Source: Erythroxylum novogranatense (taxonomy: Eukaryota; Streptophyta; Magnoliopsida; Malpighiales; Erythroxylaceae). Taken from it: DNA of 64,000 bases. The notes beneath the pieces are model-generated. The model was not told where the DNA came from, ran no database searches, and saw only the letters and a list, made by a program, of their open reading frames with translations. Position 1 is the first letter of the stretch. The number at the start of each line of letters is the position of its first letter. The position numbers were made by a program, and so were the translations under genes. The DNA lies in assembly GCA_029891385.1 (NCBI GenBank), contig CM057228.1:58597783-58661782 (forward strand), read 5' to 3'. Positions 1 through 12,165 of this stretch are shown one piece after another.

Positions 1-14
1 ATCTGGACATAAAG

Positions 15-545
15 ATGCAGGAGTTCTTGGAATTGAAGCAAGACAGGATGTCAGTGGCTGAGTATGAGGTTAGATTCAATGAATTGATGGATTATGTTAC
101 TACTCTGATTCCTACAGAAGAAGACAAGTGTAAGAGGTTTGAGAATGGACTTAATATGGAGATCAGAACAAGGTTGGCACGGTCAGACATGGGTACTTTC
201 ATTGAGTTGAGAGCTGCTTCGATTAGAATCGAACAACTGATGAGGGAGAAACAAGTTAAGACTGGGCAAGGGTCTAGAGGAAAGAGGCCTAGTAAGAACC
301 AGGGCAGTTCTGGCAGGAGCTATAGTAAGCGCCATAACAAAGCATTCAGATCATCAAGTGGATCCAGGTAGTCAGGAACTGGGCAGAGGGGTAGATTTTC
401 ACAGACTGGCAATGGAAGGGGTACGGCTCTGAATCAGTTTCCAGTTTGTAAGCATTGTGAGAAGAGGTATAGTGGTGAGTGTTGGAGATTGACTGGAGCT
501 TGCCTTAAGTACGGCTCCATGGACCACCAGATTAAGGATTGTCCT
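15..545 (+). pseudogene. gag fragment with degenerate zinc knuckle
   Basis: An open stretch from 15 to 371 encodes the C-terminal half of a plant gypsy gag (retrotrans_gag family), ending in a basic Arg/Lys/Ser-rich tail. It stops at TAG (369-371). The reading continues in similar sequence to a zinc-knuckle region at about 445-545, beginning CKHC. The CCHC box itself reads CLKYGSMDHQIKDC, so the second cysteine is tyrosine (TAC). Gag would form the particle and bind RNA; this copy cannot make a full protein. The true N-terminus lies left of the window. Confidence 0.8.
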
Positions 546-685
546 GCTACTTTGGGGGCTTAGTCTGCTATCAGTGGGTGATCTGGGAGTAATGCTATAG
601 TCCAGCAGAGTAGAGGTGGTGGATCTAGACAGAGAGGCAGAGGTAGAGTCAGAGGGAGAGCTAAGAGTTCTTCCATGAGGACTGA

Positions 686-700
686 GGGGGGGGGGGGGGG
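686..700 (+). repeat. Run of 15 G
   Basis: Fifteen consecutive G residues lie between gag and protease of the truncated gypsy element. The equivalent part of the related element near 48110-48180 has no such run. It may be slippage in a decayed element or a base-calling artefact. Confidence 0.95.
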
Positions 701-733
701 CAACCACCGCAATCCCAAGCCAGGGTCTATGCC

Positions 734-2737
734 ATGACTAGGCAAGAGGCCCAAGACTCACCAGATGTGGTAGCAGGTGCGCTTCTTGTTTATGACTTTG
801 AAGCTTTTGCACTGCTAGATTTAAGATCCACACACTCCTTTATCACACCACATTTGGCATGTAGGTTACATTGTGATAGGGAGTTACTACAGTATGGATT
901 GGAGGTGAGTAGGTCAATAGGCAGTACTACAGTTATAGGAGAGGTTTATAAAGGATTCTTGATTAGGATTGATCAAGCAATTTTGGAGGCAAACCTTATT
1001 ATATTACAGTTGAGGGAGATAGATGTGATCCTAGGCATAGATTGGCTCACTACCAATAGGGTCATCATAAACTACTACACCAAGGGGGTAGTCCTGGAAT
1101 CTCCTGGTCAGCAGAGACCAGTATTCAGAAGAGTTAATCAGGCAGTGCCAGCTAGAATGATATCATTCATAAGTGCATTGAGGTTGATGCAGGGTGGATG
1201 TGAGGCTTTTCTGGCCCACATCATTGATACTAGAGTTGAGCAGAGTGTAGAGGACATTCTAGTGATTAGGGAGTTCCTAGATGTGTTTCCCGAAGAGTTA
1301 CCTAGTTTACCTCCAGATCAGGAAACAGAGTTCACGATTAATCTAATTCCAGGAGTTGCTCCAATATCTAGTCCTCCATATAGGATGGCACCTGTGGAAC
1401 TGAAGGAGTTGAAGAATCAACTTCAGGAGTTATTGAAAAAGGGTATTATTAGACCCACTGTTTCACCTTGGAGATCTCCAGTGTTATTTGTGAAGAAGAA
1501 AGATGGGACTTTGAGGTTATGCATCAATTATAGGCAACTGAATCGAGTGACATTGAAGAACAAGTACCTGCTACCTAGAATTGATGATTTACTTGATCAG
1601 TTGCAGGGAGATCGGGTATTCACTAAACTGGACTTGAGGTCATGGTATTATCAGTTGAAGATAGCTACGGTTGATGTACCCAATAGTGCATTCAAGAGCA
1701 AGTATGGGCACTTTGAGTTTTTAGTGATGTTGTTTGGGTTAATTAATGCCCCGACAGCTTTTATGGCCTTGATGAATAAGGTGTTTCGGCCCTACCTAGA
1801 TTGATTTGTAATTGTGTTTATTGATGATATCTTGGCATATTCGAAGAGCAGGAAAGAGCATGCTGAGCATCTGAGAGTCATTTTGCAGATCATGAGAGAG
1901 AAACAGTTGTATGTCAAATTCAGTAAGTGTGAATTTTGGCTGGATCTGGAGGTGTTTCTGGGACACATAGTGACTGGAGATGGCATACAGGTAGATCCAA
2001 AGAAGATAGAGGCAGTGATGAATTGGGAAGCTTCGAAAAACATGTCAGAGATCCGAAGCTTCCTAGGATTGACCAGATATTACCGAAAATTTATCGAGGG
2101 GTTTTCTCTAGTCTCGACCTCTCTGACAAGACTTCTGAGGAAGAATGTAGTGCTCATATGGAATGAGGAGTGTCAAAAGAGCTTTGAAGATCTGAAACAT
2201 CAATTGACTACTACACCGGTGTTGACCATTCCATCGGGGACCGGAGGATATGTGGTGTACAGTGATGTGTCACATCAAGGATTGGGATGTGTACTGATGC
2301 AGCATGACAAGGTGATTGCTTATGCATTGAGACAATTAAGGTCTTACGAGATCAATTATCTGGTACATGATTTAGAGCTAGCTGCAATTGTCTTTGTTCT
2401 AAAGATTTGGAGACATTATCTGTATGGAGAGACTTTTCAAATATTCACTGATCATAAGAGTATAAGGTATTTACTGAGTCAAAAGGAGTTAAATTTGAGG
2501 CAGAGAAGATGGATTGAGCTACTGAAAGACTATGATTACACTATTGAATACCACCCGAGAAAAGCTAACGTAGTGACAGATGCTTTGAGCAGGAAGTCTA
2601 ATATTAGTAAAGCTCAAATTCAGTTATTGAGACTACCTAATTTGATACATTTGAGGGCTCTAAATGTGAAGCTGAATCTGGAGCAAGATGAGGCACTGAT
2701 TGCTACTTTAAAGCTAAGACCGATGCAACATGACTGA
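734..2737 (+). pseudogene. pol fragment: protease, reverse transcriptase, RNase H
   Basis: Two long open stretches in different registers (734-1804 and 1814-2737) encode gypsy pol. The retropepsin site reads DLRSTHSF where this family normally has D-(S/P)-G-STHSF, so the catalytic Asp-Ser/Thr-Gly triad is lost. The reverse transcriptase has [18 protein letters not shown], then the catalytic FIDD motif at about 1818-1830. RNase H follows with FTDHKS and ends near ADALSRK-type sequence (here TDALSRK). A TGA at 1802-1804 sits where the relative has Arg just before FVIVFIDD, consistent with CGA to TGA by cytosine deamination. The copy is non-functional. Confidence 0.9.
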
Positions 2738-2770
2738 ATCAGGAAAGTCCAGGGAAAAGATCCTAATATA

Positions 2771-3001
2771 GTGAAGCTTATGAAAAAAGTGAAAGTAAAT
2801 CCAGATTCTGAGTTTGAATTATGGGATGAGACATTATGGTTGAGACAAAGGTTGTGTGTGCCTAATGTGGATAATCTGAGGAAGGAGATTCTTGAGGAAG
2901 CTCATATGTCCGCCTATGCTATGCATCCTGGTACTACCAAGATGTATAACACATTGAAGCAATATGCTATGTCATGTTGCATCATTGTGAATGACATATA
3001 A
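2771..3001 (+). pseudogene. Integrase N-terminal stub (H2C2 region), truncated
   Basis: The predicted residues include LRKEILEEAHMSAYAMHPG, the start of the integrase zinc-binding domain of Tekay-type gypsy elements. The relative at 49956-50471 continues with a second His and two Cys and then the DDE core. Here similarity ends at about 2965, and no downstream integrase, chromodomain or polypurine tract is seen. An internal deletion therefore joined early integrase directly to the LTR. Confidence 0.8.
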
Positions 3002-3612
3002 TGTGTTATAGAGATGTTTTGGAAGTTAGATGTTGTATATAATGGAGTGAGTGTGAGTGCAGAAAATCAAAATAAATGGGTACATGTTTGATGCACTATT
3101 TTTGGGTTAAGGATCAATTAGAGACCATGAGCGTTTTTTTGACTGATATATTGAGTTAATTGGGTAGATAATGATGAGGAAATGTAATGGAAGAGATAAT
3201 TTAGGTTGAAGATGAGTTTGATGTAAAATATTGAAAGTTTGAAAATCTAGAAAATGCTCACTGAATATGCTTCAGTCTTTTAGCCATAACGCTTTCTCTA
3301 GTTGTCCAAACAAAATGATTCTTAATTTGGATTAACCTAGAGATGTATGGCTACATTTCGTATGAAGACATTGAATTTTAATTCTATTTCTAAGAGTCTC
3401 AAAATTTCATCAAGTTGAGAATTGGGTGCAATACATTGGGAGTTAAATGTAAAATTTGTGTTCTGGATTCGGGAGAAAATCTGGATTAATCTAGATATAT
3501 TTTGGCAAAGTTTCCAATTTGGGAGTTGTAGATCTTTCTTTTATCTTTCCAACAGTATATAGTATGAAATTTTTAGACATCTGAGTTGGAAGTTATGATC
3601 GTTATATTTGGA

Positions 3613-3752
3613 GAAGCAAAAGTAAGACGAAGCAAAGTAAGACGAAGCAAAAGTAAGACGAAGCAAAGTAAGACGAAGCAAAAGTAAGACGAAGCAAAAG
3701 TAAGACGAAACAAAGTAAGACGAAGCAAAATAAGACGAAGCAAAAGTAAGAC
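3613..3752 (+). repeat. Tandem array of nine 15/16-bp units in LTR
   Basis: Nine head-to-tail units of GAAGCAAAAGTAAGAC or the 15-bp form lacking one A, in the order 16,15,16,15,16,16,15,15,16 bp, total 140 bp. One unit has GAAACA for GAAGCA. It gives long repetitive shadow reading frames on the minus strand that are not genes. Similar GACGAAGCA words occur in the LTRs of the copia element at 22610-32128. Confidence 0.95.
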
Positions 3753-5272
3753 GATACAGAAGATAAAATTTGACTTTGAGGTCTTCATAAAAGTTTGAAG
3801 TCCTCTTTCGAACCATCCAAAGAACATCTTAACCAGAAATTTCTAGAGAAAGTTATAGCTGTTTCCTCAAAACATGTTCAGTATGATTGAGGACAAAAAT
3901 AGATTAGATTCTTTTGATCATAACTCCTTCTCTATACACCCAAATGACTTGATTTTTGAACCATTGGACTAGTAAGACATTGCTCTACATCTCTACCAAA
4001 AATCATAGCCCTCTGAATCAAATTGAGAAAAATTGAGTGAAAAAGTTGAACGGGTACAGTGAGTGTATTCTTAGATAGTATGAACTAATGTTATTTTACT
4101 AAACATACTTCAGTATTTTGATAATATCTTGATCTGTAGAGCTCCAAATGAGATAATTTCTGATTTGTGGTAAACTAGAGACATGAAGATACAAATGGAA
4201 TGAAGAACATGGAATCTAATTCAGTCTCTAAGATGTTTAAATTTCATATAGAAGTTGTGCATAATACATTGTTTTAGACAAGAGCAGTCCGAAACTGTTT
4301 GAGGTATATCTTCCTAATTACTGAACCAAGTTGAGTGATTTTGGTGCCAATGGATCCATAAGACATAAAGGAATAGTTTTCTAGAAGAGAGTATGACCCA
4401 ATTACTTCAGCTTCACTTTCTGATTTAATGTGAATAATAGACCCGAAAGGGGTGACTTAAGGATGAGTTTTGATATAAAAATAATCTTGTGATAAAATTG
4501 ATTGATTGATACCCGAGGTTGTCATGAACATGCATTATACATATTTCATTGCATTCATGTGCATTATTAAACACCTGTGATTGTGCAAATTGTGATATAT
4601 GTGTATGTTATTTGTTATAGAGGAGCAATTGAAACGTCAACCCGCAGACGTTGCCAGAACTTTCAGGCGATAGTTTCGGGAGTAACTAGTGAGTAACTTT
4701 TGGGCGATAATTATTGTTTGCTTATAATTATGTTTTGAATAATAAATGAATGTGATTTGATTGTGAATTTCAGAGGGCAGGTCCTATGATTGTGTAATGA
4801 GGATTGAAATATTGAAGTGCTACTTGAATGTGAATGTGAGCCCTATGTGTTTTATCAAGTGATTGATTGTGTTACATGAATTCTATTCATGAATGCATAA
4901 TCAGATAATGGAAGTTAGGACTAGGGTAGCCAATGATCAGAGCTTAAAACTCAATGTGTGGAAATGAGCCTCAAGCTCAAAAGTGTTTCAGAGCCTAAGG
5001 CTCAACGTCTAATGAGCCCTGTATGCTCATCGGAGAAGGGACAATATAAATGAGCCCAGTATCCAAAATGGATATGGGACAGTTCAAGCACCCTGTCACA
5101 ACAACGTAACAATTGAAAAATGTCTCATGAGCATTTCATAAGCATCTTGTTAAGTATGTTTGATATAGTGAAATGCAAAATTGTTTATGCTTAAGTGAAA
5201 GTGTGTTACTCATATGAAATGCAAAATTATGAAATAATTGTGATATGAATTGATGTGTTGCATGAATTAAGT

Positions 5273-5290
5273 GAACCATCGATGATGGTT
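5273..5290. promoter_or_regulatory. Conserved LTR hairpin
   Basis: GAACCATC and GATGGTT are separated by GAT, giving a short stem-loop. The same motif is kept at 46613-46631 and 55134-55152 in the two LTRs of the related element, in a surrounding block that is otherwise only moderately conserved. Its function is unknown; it may be an RNA structure near the end of the retroelement transcript. Confidence 0.6.
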
Positions 5291-6092
5291 ACCTCATTGA
5301 GTTCGCAAAACTCACCAAAATTGCAACGTTGTCTTTTCAGGACCGAGGGACGACTCTAACTATTGAGAGGCTCTATTATCGTGTAGATTGTGATTTGACC
5401 AGAGAAGTCGTACCTCAAAGGTCGGTCAACTGGAATTTTTGGATTGCTTAGATAGATTTGATATACTCTTCTCTTTCATGTAGTACTTTTGTACTAGGTT
5501 TTGTTGATGTACATGCAGTAAAGGTTGAAAGACAATGTAGACTTTCGATTTTTGAAAAAAAGAAATGAGGAAAAGTTGGCTTCAAAAATATTGTGATTTC
5601 TTATGATACTTTTAAGTGAAGATTGATAAGATGCCATATGAACAAAATGTAGTGATCGAATGTAGCTCGCCCTTATCATACGATATGTATCGAAATGATC
5701 TTCGGGCGACTCGGTGTGTACCCTGCGGTAAGGAGGCGCTACAGTTGAGATTGAACTTAGTGTGTCGTTATTATATGTTATGTACTCGAATGTCCTCTAG
5801 GCGTCCCAGTATGTACCCTATAGTAATAAGACGCTACACTTATAATTTGTCTGGAGTAGGTAATTAAGAAGAGGAGAGCCTCATTAACAAAAAAGGTTAG
5901 TAGAATAAAGAAAGCACGGGGCATGACAAGTTTTCAAGTCACATTCAGAAAGTTGGAAAAATAGGGTGTGCAACTGACTGCAATGAAGAATCAAGACTGC
6001 ATAAGGCAGCTAATCCTTATAGACCATCGATCCTATATCCAAGTTGCCTTAAGGATTGTAAACAAGATAAGCAATTTTCTTTTCTTTATAAC

Positions 6093-6737
6093 ATGTTTTC
6101 CAAAGTTAATATTAATATGCCTTTGTTAAGTATGGTTAGGAACATTCCAACTTATGTGAAGTTCTTCAAGAAACTAAACCCCAGACAATAGAAGTTTGAG
6201 CCAAACGAGAAGGTGATAATTTCAGAGATTGCAAGTGTAGTGCTTCAGCAGCAATTACCCCCCAAATTGAAAGACCCAGGGAGTTTTCTTGTGTAAGTAT
6301 CAATAGGTAATGGTGATAAGGTTAAGGGTATGCTTGACCTTGGGGCGAGTATAAACCTTATATATTAATCTATTTATGAGAAATTAGATCTAGGAAAATT
6401 GAAATTAGTTGATAGGTCAATTCATTATCCGAAAGGAATAATAAAGGATGTGTTAATGAAGGTTGGAGGATTGATTGTTCCTATAGACTTTGTTGTCCTA
6501 GACGTGGGAGAGGTTAAAGAGCAAGCACATGAGCACACCATACACCTAGGGAGGCCTTTTATGGCCACTACCAATACCTTGATTGATGTAAAGAACGAGA
6601 AACTGAGTATGACTGTTTTGGGAGAAGCAGTGGAATTTTCAATTTTTAATGTTGAGCCTATTTCTTCTACTACTATTTCTAAAGACTATTCTTTTGTTGA
6701 TCAAATTAATGTTGTATGTTTTGATTTCGCCTTGTAG
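6093..6737 (+). pseudogene. Athila-type gypsy aspartic protease fragment
   Basis: One reading frame, interrupted by three stop codons, encodes the retropepsin region of Athila/Tat-type gypsy elements. The frame shows LPPKLKDPGSF, then the active-site motif DLGASIN, then YPKGIIKDVLMKV and the family hallmark LGRPFMATTNTLIDV. The open part runs from 6399 to the stop at 6735-6737. No gag or reverse transcriptase remains beside it. It is similar in lineage to the host element at 39817-63317 but is a separate remnant. Confidence 0.8.
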
Positions 6738-7849
6738 GAAGAAGAAGAAAAGCAACTGAACTTAGTTAAAGAGAGTAATGAATGCTATCAATTGATGGTC
6801 AATGCAATGCAACTGAGGAAGAAGTTGGAAAATTCTTGGAGAAAAACCCCAATGAAGAGAAGAAAATAGTGGAATCAATCACCTTGAGCATGACTTTGCA
6901 ACTTTAAACGATCACAGAAGCTTACATGGGCATATATACGTGGTCATATATGTCAACATATATAGGTGTGTATCTTCAAACGGGCATAAACAATGTCTTA
7001 GAAGCTCCACATAGTTACAGTGACTTATACACCATCGTATAAGTCGAAGGTTGTTTCAATTATTTCATTTTATGCCTCAATTTCACTCAAATTCCTCTCC
7101 TCTTAGTCTATAAAAGCAATTATCACTTAAAAATACACTTGAAGTATAATAGGTACCACAATACCCTAAGATTCTCAATCGATAAGCAACATACAGAAAA
7201 TATGAGGACATAAATATAGTCAATTAATCGTTTATCATTTATTACATTGATGAATATCAACGTAACAAAACAATACATCCATGTTGATAGAAGTTCTCAC
7301 TTGGAAAGCATGAAAAGGCCTATCTCCACTATTGTCAACATTGCAACTGGTGTTTGTCTCATTAAAATTTTTGTCTTTTTACAAATCTTCCCACTACATG
7401 CTTTCTACGCGAAACATCAATAATGAAGATATAGCAATAAAATTAAGGTAATATGACGCTCAATTCTTATATTGCCAACTAAAAAACTTACCCTAGATTC
7501 CTTTTTTATGGATATGCTACAAAAGTGTCGCTCTATTAAGAGATAACCATAAGAAGAATGACGGATTAGGAAGGTCCTGGTTCCAGAAGACCACATGAAA
7601 ATTCTTGTAAGATATGGTAACCTGGCATCGTGGGCTTATGTCCGAAACCAATAATCGGCTGAGTTAAAGTGCGGTATTTACCAAAAGCCCGGGAGAGAGT
7701 TATCTAAAAGCCTTGCCCCTTCCATGCTTTATTGGATAATTAAGGTCCAAAAGGGTTAAGACTTAAGATCTTTCGATGCCAACAATTTCATTTCTCAACT
7801 GAGCTTGTTGCTCATGATTTTCAATCTATCCCACTGAGAACTATACAAT
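6738..7849. other. Non-coding DNA upstream of beta-COP
   Basis: A+T-rich with no supportable gene. The left part up to about 6900 is still weakly like decayed retroelement sequence after the protease fragment. The part nearest the gene should contain the beta-COP promoter; a pyrimidine-rich CCAATCCCAATCCCTCTC stretch lies just before the inferred leader. I could not pick a convincing TATA box at the right distance. Confidence 0.5.
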
Positions 7850-8724
7850 TCCAATTCCAATCCCAATCCCTCTCACCTTAACCTCTTCTCCTCGGATCTC
7901 ATCGCTGCAAGGTGCTTTTTCTCTCTTTCTATCCTCTCTGCCTAATTTGCGTTCGACGGATTTCTTTGCAAACGTGCTCTACTGTTTCTTTCCTTCTCCT
8001 CGCCAACCAAACACATTTTTTAGGTGTTTTGGATTGTTTGTTGTTGTTCATGCCGTTGAATTTAGGTTTTGAATCGGTATCTGATCTGATTGGGAGTCTT
8101 TTCGCTCTTTCAATTGCTCATTTGCTGTAGAACTAGGGGATAAAAGTGGTGACGACATTGTTGGGGTTTGTCTTTGTAAGACACATTATGATTTCTTGTC
8201 CATGAAGCTGATCTTCTGGACATGTCAATGAGTTGAAGAAATCAAAGTTCTTAGGTTATAACTCTGACTTATAGTCTCAGATCTGATATCGTTGCTAGCT
8301 TTTAGGCGCATTTACTGCTAATTCCAACTCTTATCTCTCTTTAGAATTAGTGCCTTTTCAGATAAATGTGAATTACATGCTTATGGAAAGATCTGCCCAC
8401 TGCTAAATGTGGTCACAAACTACGGATTTTGTGAGGGTTGGAACTCCTAAGAATTACTGTTTATTTTGTGCTTAAGAGATTAAATTTTTTTGGGTCTTAC
8501 TTTTCCTGTATTCTTTTGTTAACATTGTTTGAAGGGTTTCATCTATGAAGCTTTGCTTTCCTTATTGTTTAAGTGCATTTGCTTTCTTCATATTTTGTAT
8601 GCATCCAGTGTCTTTTTACATATATTTTTTTTTACAATTTATTTTTTTACCATTGTACTTGTAAATAGTTTATTTTTCTCTGAACCTTAATTTATTGCAT
8701 TACTTTACCAGAAAACAGCAGGCG
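7850..8724 (+). promoter_or_regulatory. beta-COP 5' leader with inferred leader intron
   Basis: A pyrimidine-rich leader ends GCTGCAAG at 7911 and is followed by GTGCTTTTT, a plausible donor (GT at 7912). The following 800 bp are T-rich, with several stops and an intron-like composition, up to TTTACCAG (AG at 8710-8711; alternatives end at 8718 and 8721) just before the start codon at 8725. A leader intron is common in plant housekeeping genes. The exact transcription start and acceptor are inference. Confidence 0.55.
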
Positions 8725-11700
8725 ATGGAGAAGTCTTGTACATTGCTTGTTCACTTTGACAAAGGAACGCCGGCAATGGCGAATGAGATTAAGGAAGCTC
8801 TTGAAGGCAATGATGTGCCAGCAAAGATTGATGCAATGAAGAAAGCAGTCAGTCTTTTGTTGAATGGTGAAACTTTGCCTCAGCTTTTCATTACAATTGT
8901 TAGATATGTCTTGCCTTCTGAGGACCACACAGTCCAAAAGCTCTTGCTTCTCTATTTGGAGATAATTGAGAAAACTGATGCCAAGGGTAGGGTATTACCA
9001 GAAATGATCTTGATATGCCAAAATTTGAGGAACAATCTTCAACACCCCAATGAATACATTCGTGGGGTTACATTGCGATTTCTTTGCCGCTTAAATGAGA
9101 CTGAAATAATTGAGCCTCTGATCCCATCAGTTTTGCAGAATTTGGAGCATAGGCATCCTTATATCAGGAGGAATGCTATTTTAGCTGTTATGTCCATATA
9201 TAAACTTCCGCAGGGTGAGCAGCTTTTGGCTGATGCACCTGAGATGATTGAGAAAGTTCTGTCAACAGAGCAAGATCAATCAACTAAGAGGAATGCATTT
9301 CTCATGCTCTTTAATTGTGCACAAGATCGAGCCATTAATTACCTCCTGACTCATGTTGACAAGATCTCTGATTGGGGTGAATTGCTTCAGATGGTTGTGT
9401 TGGAATTGATCCGGAAAGTCTGTAGAACTAATCGTGGGGAGAAGGGGAAATACATAAAGATCATTATATCTTTGTTGAATGCTCCTTCTAGTGCAGTTAT
9501 TTATGAATGTGCTGGCACACTTGTTTCTTTATCTTCTGCACCCACTGCTATTAGAGCTGCAGCCAATACCTATTGCCAGCTTCTTCTTTCTCAGAGTGAC
9601 AACAATGTCAAACTTATTGTCCTTGATCGGCTGATTGAGCTCAAGGCATCACATAGAGATGTAATGGTTGATATGGTTATGGATGTTCTCAGGGCACTGT
9701 CCAGCCCAAATCTTGACATCCAGAGGAAGACACTTGATATTGTTCTTGATTTGATCACGCCACGCAACATCAATGAAGTTGTACTTATGTTGAAGAAGGA
9801 AGTTGTTAAGACTCAGGGTGGAGAGCTTGAGAAGAACGGTGAGTACAGACAAATGCTTATTCAAGCCATCCATTCTTGTGCTGTTAAGTTCCCAGAGGTG
9901 GCTAGCACAGTGGTCCATCTCTTGATGGATTTCCTAGGAGACAGCAATGTTGCTTCTGCTATGGACGTAGTTGTTTTTGTACGAGAAATAATTGAAACCA
10001 ACCCTAAACTTAGAGTCTCAATAATAACAAGGCTGCTGGATACTTTCTACCAGATACGAGCTGCAAGAGTTTGCTCTTGTGCGCTGTGGATTATTGGAGA
10101 GTATTGTCTGTCCCTTTCTGAAGTTGAGAGTGGCATAGCCGCCATTAAGCAGTGCCTTGGAGAGTTACCATTTTATTCAGTTTCAGAAGAACCAGAAGCT
10201 ACTGATGCTTCTAAGAAGCCTCAACTTGTTACTTCAAATCATGTTTCTTCAAGAAGACCAGCTATACTTTCTGATGGGACTTACGCAACACAGAGTGCTG
10301 CTTCTGAAACTGCTTTCTCACCACCTACTATTGTTCAGGGATCAATGTCTTCTGGAAACTTGAGATGCCTTCTTCTCACTGGTGATTTTTTCCTTGGAGC
10401 TGTTGTGGCCTGCACCATGTCAAAGCTTGTTCTGAGAATGGAAGAGGTGCAGACTTCTAAAGTTGAAGTGAATAAAGCATCCACACAGGCTCTGTTGATA
10501 ATGGTTTCTATGCTACAACTTGGCCAATCTCCAGTTCTGCCACATCCAATTGATACTGATTCTTATGATAGAATAGTACTTTGTATAAGATTACTGTGCA
10601 ATACTGGTGATGAGATCAGAAAGATATGGTTGCAATCTTGTCGTCAGAGTTTTGTAAAGATGCTTTCAGAGAAACAGTTGAGGGAAACTGAGGAGCAAAA
10701 GGCGAAGGCCCAAGTTTCTCATTCACAACCAGATGACCTCATTGACTTCTATCATTTGAAGAGCAGGAAGGTCAGTGAGGGTTTGCTTAGTTGGACAATG
10801 ATTTGTGGTTTCTGTAGTTCTGTTTGTTGGTAGCTTGCACGTTGTCAGTTCACTCTTATTTAGTTTGACTATCTTAATCAGGTCTTATGCATCTTAAATG
10901 TTATAATTTGACTAATCCACCCAAACTTTGATTGGTTTCTAAGGATTTGTCGTAAAATTTGGTTTCATATAATGGTGTCAAACTTCATCTAATTTTCAGG
11001 GTATGAGCCAGCTGGAGTTGGAAGATGAAGTTCAAGACGATTTGAAACGTGCTACTGGGGAGTTCATTAAGGATGGGGATGATGCAAATAAGCTTAATCG
11101 CATCCTTCAACTCACTGGTTTTAGTGATCCTGTTTATGCTGAAGCATATGTGACTGTTCATCACTATGACATTGTACTTGATGTTACAGTTATCAACAGG
11201 ACAAAGGAGACTCTTCAGAACCTATGTTTGGAATTGGCAACCATGGGTGATCTCAAGCTTGTTGAACGCCCTCAAAATTATACTCTAGCCCCAGAATCAA
11301 GCAAGCAAATAAAGGCTAACATCAAGGTGTCTTCAACTGAGACTGGTGTTATTTTTGGGAATATTGTGTACGAGACATCTAATGTACTTGAGCGGACTGT
11401 TGTTGTCCTCAATGACATACACATTGATATTATGGACTATATTTCTCCAGCAGTTTGTACAGATGCAGCTTTCAGAACTATGTGGGCGGAGTTTGAATGG
11501 GAAAACAAGGTACTTTGGACGTTGGACGTTGACGTTGATGGATTTATTTTTCAATATTAGTGTTACATTTAGTTGTTACTTTTTAGTCATATTTGAAGTC
11601 AATGTTCAAATGTTACATCTTGTACAAGATGTGCATTATTGTTGAAGTGAAAGACAAGAAGGTTGGAAGATATAGAGACTTTAGTTTCGTACTCCCAACA

Positions 11701-12165
11701 TTAACTTACTATAACTTGGAGGCTTTTGTAATTTGTGTTTCAGGTTGCTGTTAACACTACAATTCAGGAAGAGAAGGAATTTCTTGACCACATCATCAAA
11801 TCAACCAATATGAACTGTCTCACTGCACCGTAAGTTTTATTAGCGTACTTTATACATGCCCACAACTAACACGACTAAGTTTTTGTAGACATTCCTCCCA
11901 TTTCTCATTTATTTATCTAAGCACTAGCACTATTTGATCTAATATTTTATGAATTTTCAGGGCTGCATTGGATGGTGAGTGCGGATTTCTGGCAGCTAAC
12001 TTGTATGCTAAGAGTGTGTTTGGAGAGGATGCCCTGGTAAATGTAAGCATCGAGAAACAGTCATGTGGGAAGCTCAGTGGATATATTAGGATAAGGAGCA
12101 AGACCCAGGGGATTGCACTCAGCCTGGGAGATAAGATCACCCTAAAGCAGAAGGGAAGCAGTTGA
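8725..12165 (+). CDS. COPB1: Coatomer subunit beta-1 (beta-COP)
   Basis: Beta-COP is a core subunit of the COPI coat that retrieves cargo from Golgi to ER on Arf1-GTP membranes. Coding exons are 8725-10770, 11000-11509, 11744-11829 and 11961-12165. Introns of 229, 234 and 131 bp all begin GT and end AG, and the joins keep frame. The product is 948 aa, the usual plant length. It starts [20 protein letters not shown]; an upstream in-frame ATG at 8695 is likely intronic. The N-terminal adaptin-like helical repeat region covers about residues 20-530, and [13 protein letters not shown] closes exon 1. Beta-COP C-terminal and appendage domains follow, from GMSQLELED to the end [14 protein letters not shown]. 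All domains look intact, with no stops. Identification is essentially certain from protein similarity. Confidence 0.97.

Larger units (their letters stand above)
1..5838 (+). mobile_element. Truncated Ty3/gypsy (Tekay-type) retrotransposon, 3' part
   Basis: The window opens inside gag and continues through a zinc knuckle, protease, reverse transcriptase, RNase H and the start of integrase, then changes abruptly near 2965 into long non-coding LTR-type sequence. The integrase core and chromodomain are missing. The coding part aligns in order with the element at 43142-55556, and the LTR shares recognisable blocks with it (for example around 4520-4700 and 5270-5360), so both belong to one family. 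Many stop codons, a lost integrase and only partial LTR similarity mark this as the older copy. The 5' LTR lies outside the window, so no target-site duplication can be tested. Confidence 0.85.
2965..5838 (+). repeat. Remnant long LTR of the truncated gypsy element
   Basis: No coding potential. Blocks at about 4500-4720 (ending in GTTATAGAGG-type sequence and an ACGTTGC box), 4920-5050 (small GAGC...GCTC palindromes) and 5270-5360 (GAACCATC hairpin) occur in the same order in the LTRs at 43142-47027 and 51611-55556. The end is GCTACA, as in the relatives. That terminal block occurs twice, ending at 5743 and again at 5838, so the exact boundary is uncertain. The left part is too diverged to place the LTR start and may be partly deleted. 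Confidence 0.75.

Noticed and set aside
3541..3827. Two minus-strand frames with SSYFASSYF-type repeats
   Set aside because: Pure translation of the 15/16-bp tandem array in an LTR.
7912..8130. 72-codon hydrophobic frame upstream of beta-COP
   Set aside because: Lies in the inferred leader intron, which is T-rich and therefore gives hydrophobic residues by chance.
8695..8724. In-frame ATG ten codons upstream of the beta-COP start
   Set aside because: It precedes the likely intron acceptor, and known plant beta-COP proteins begin [14 protein letters not shown], which fits ATG 8725.
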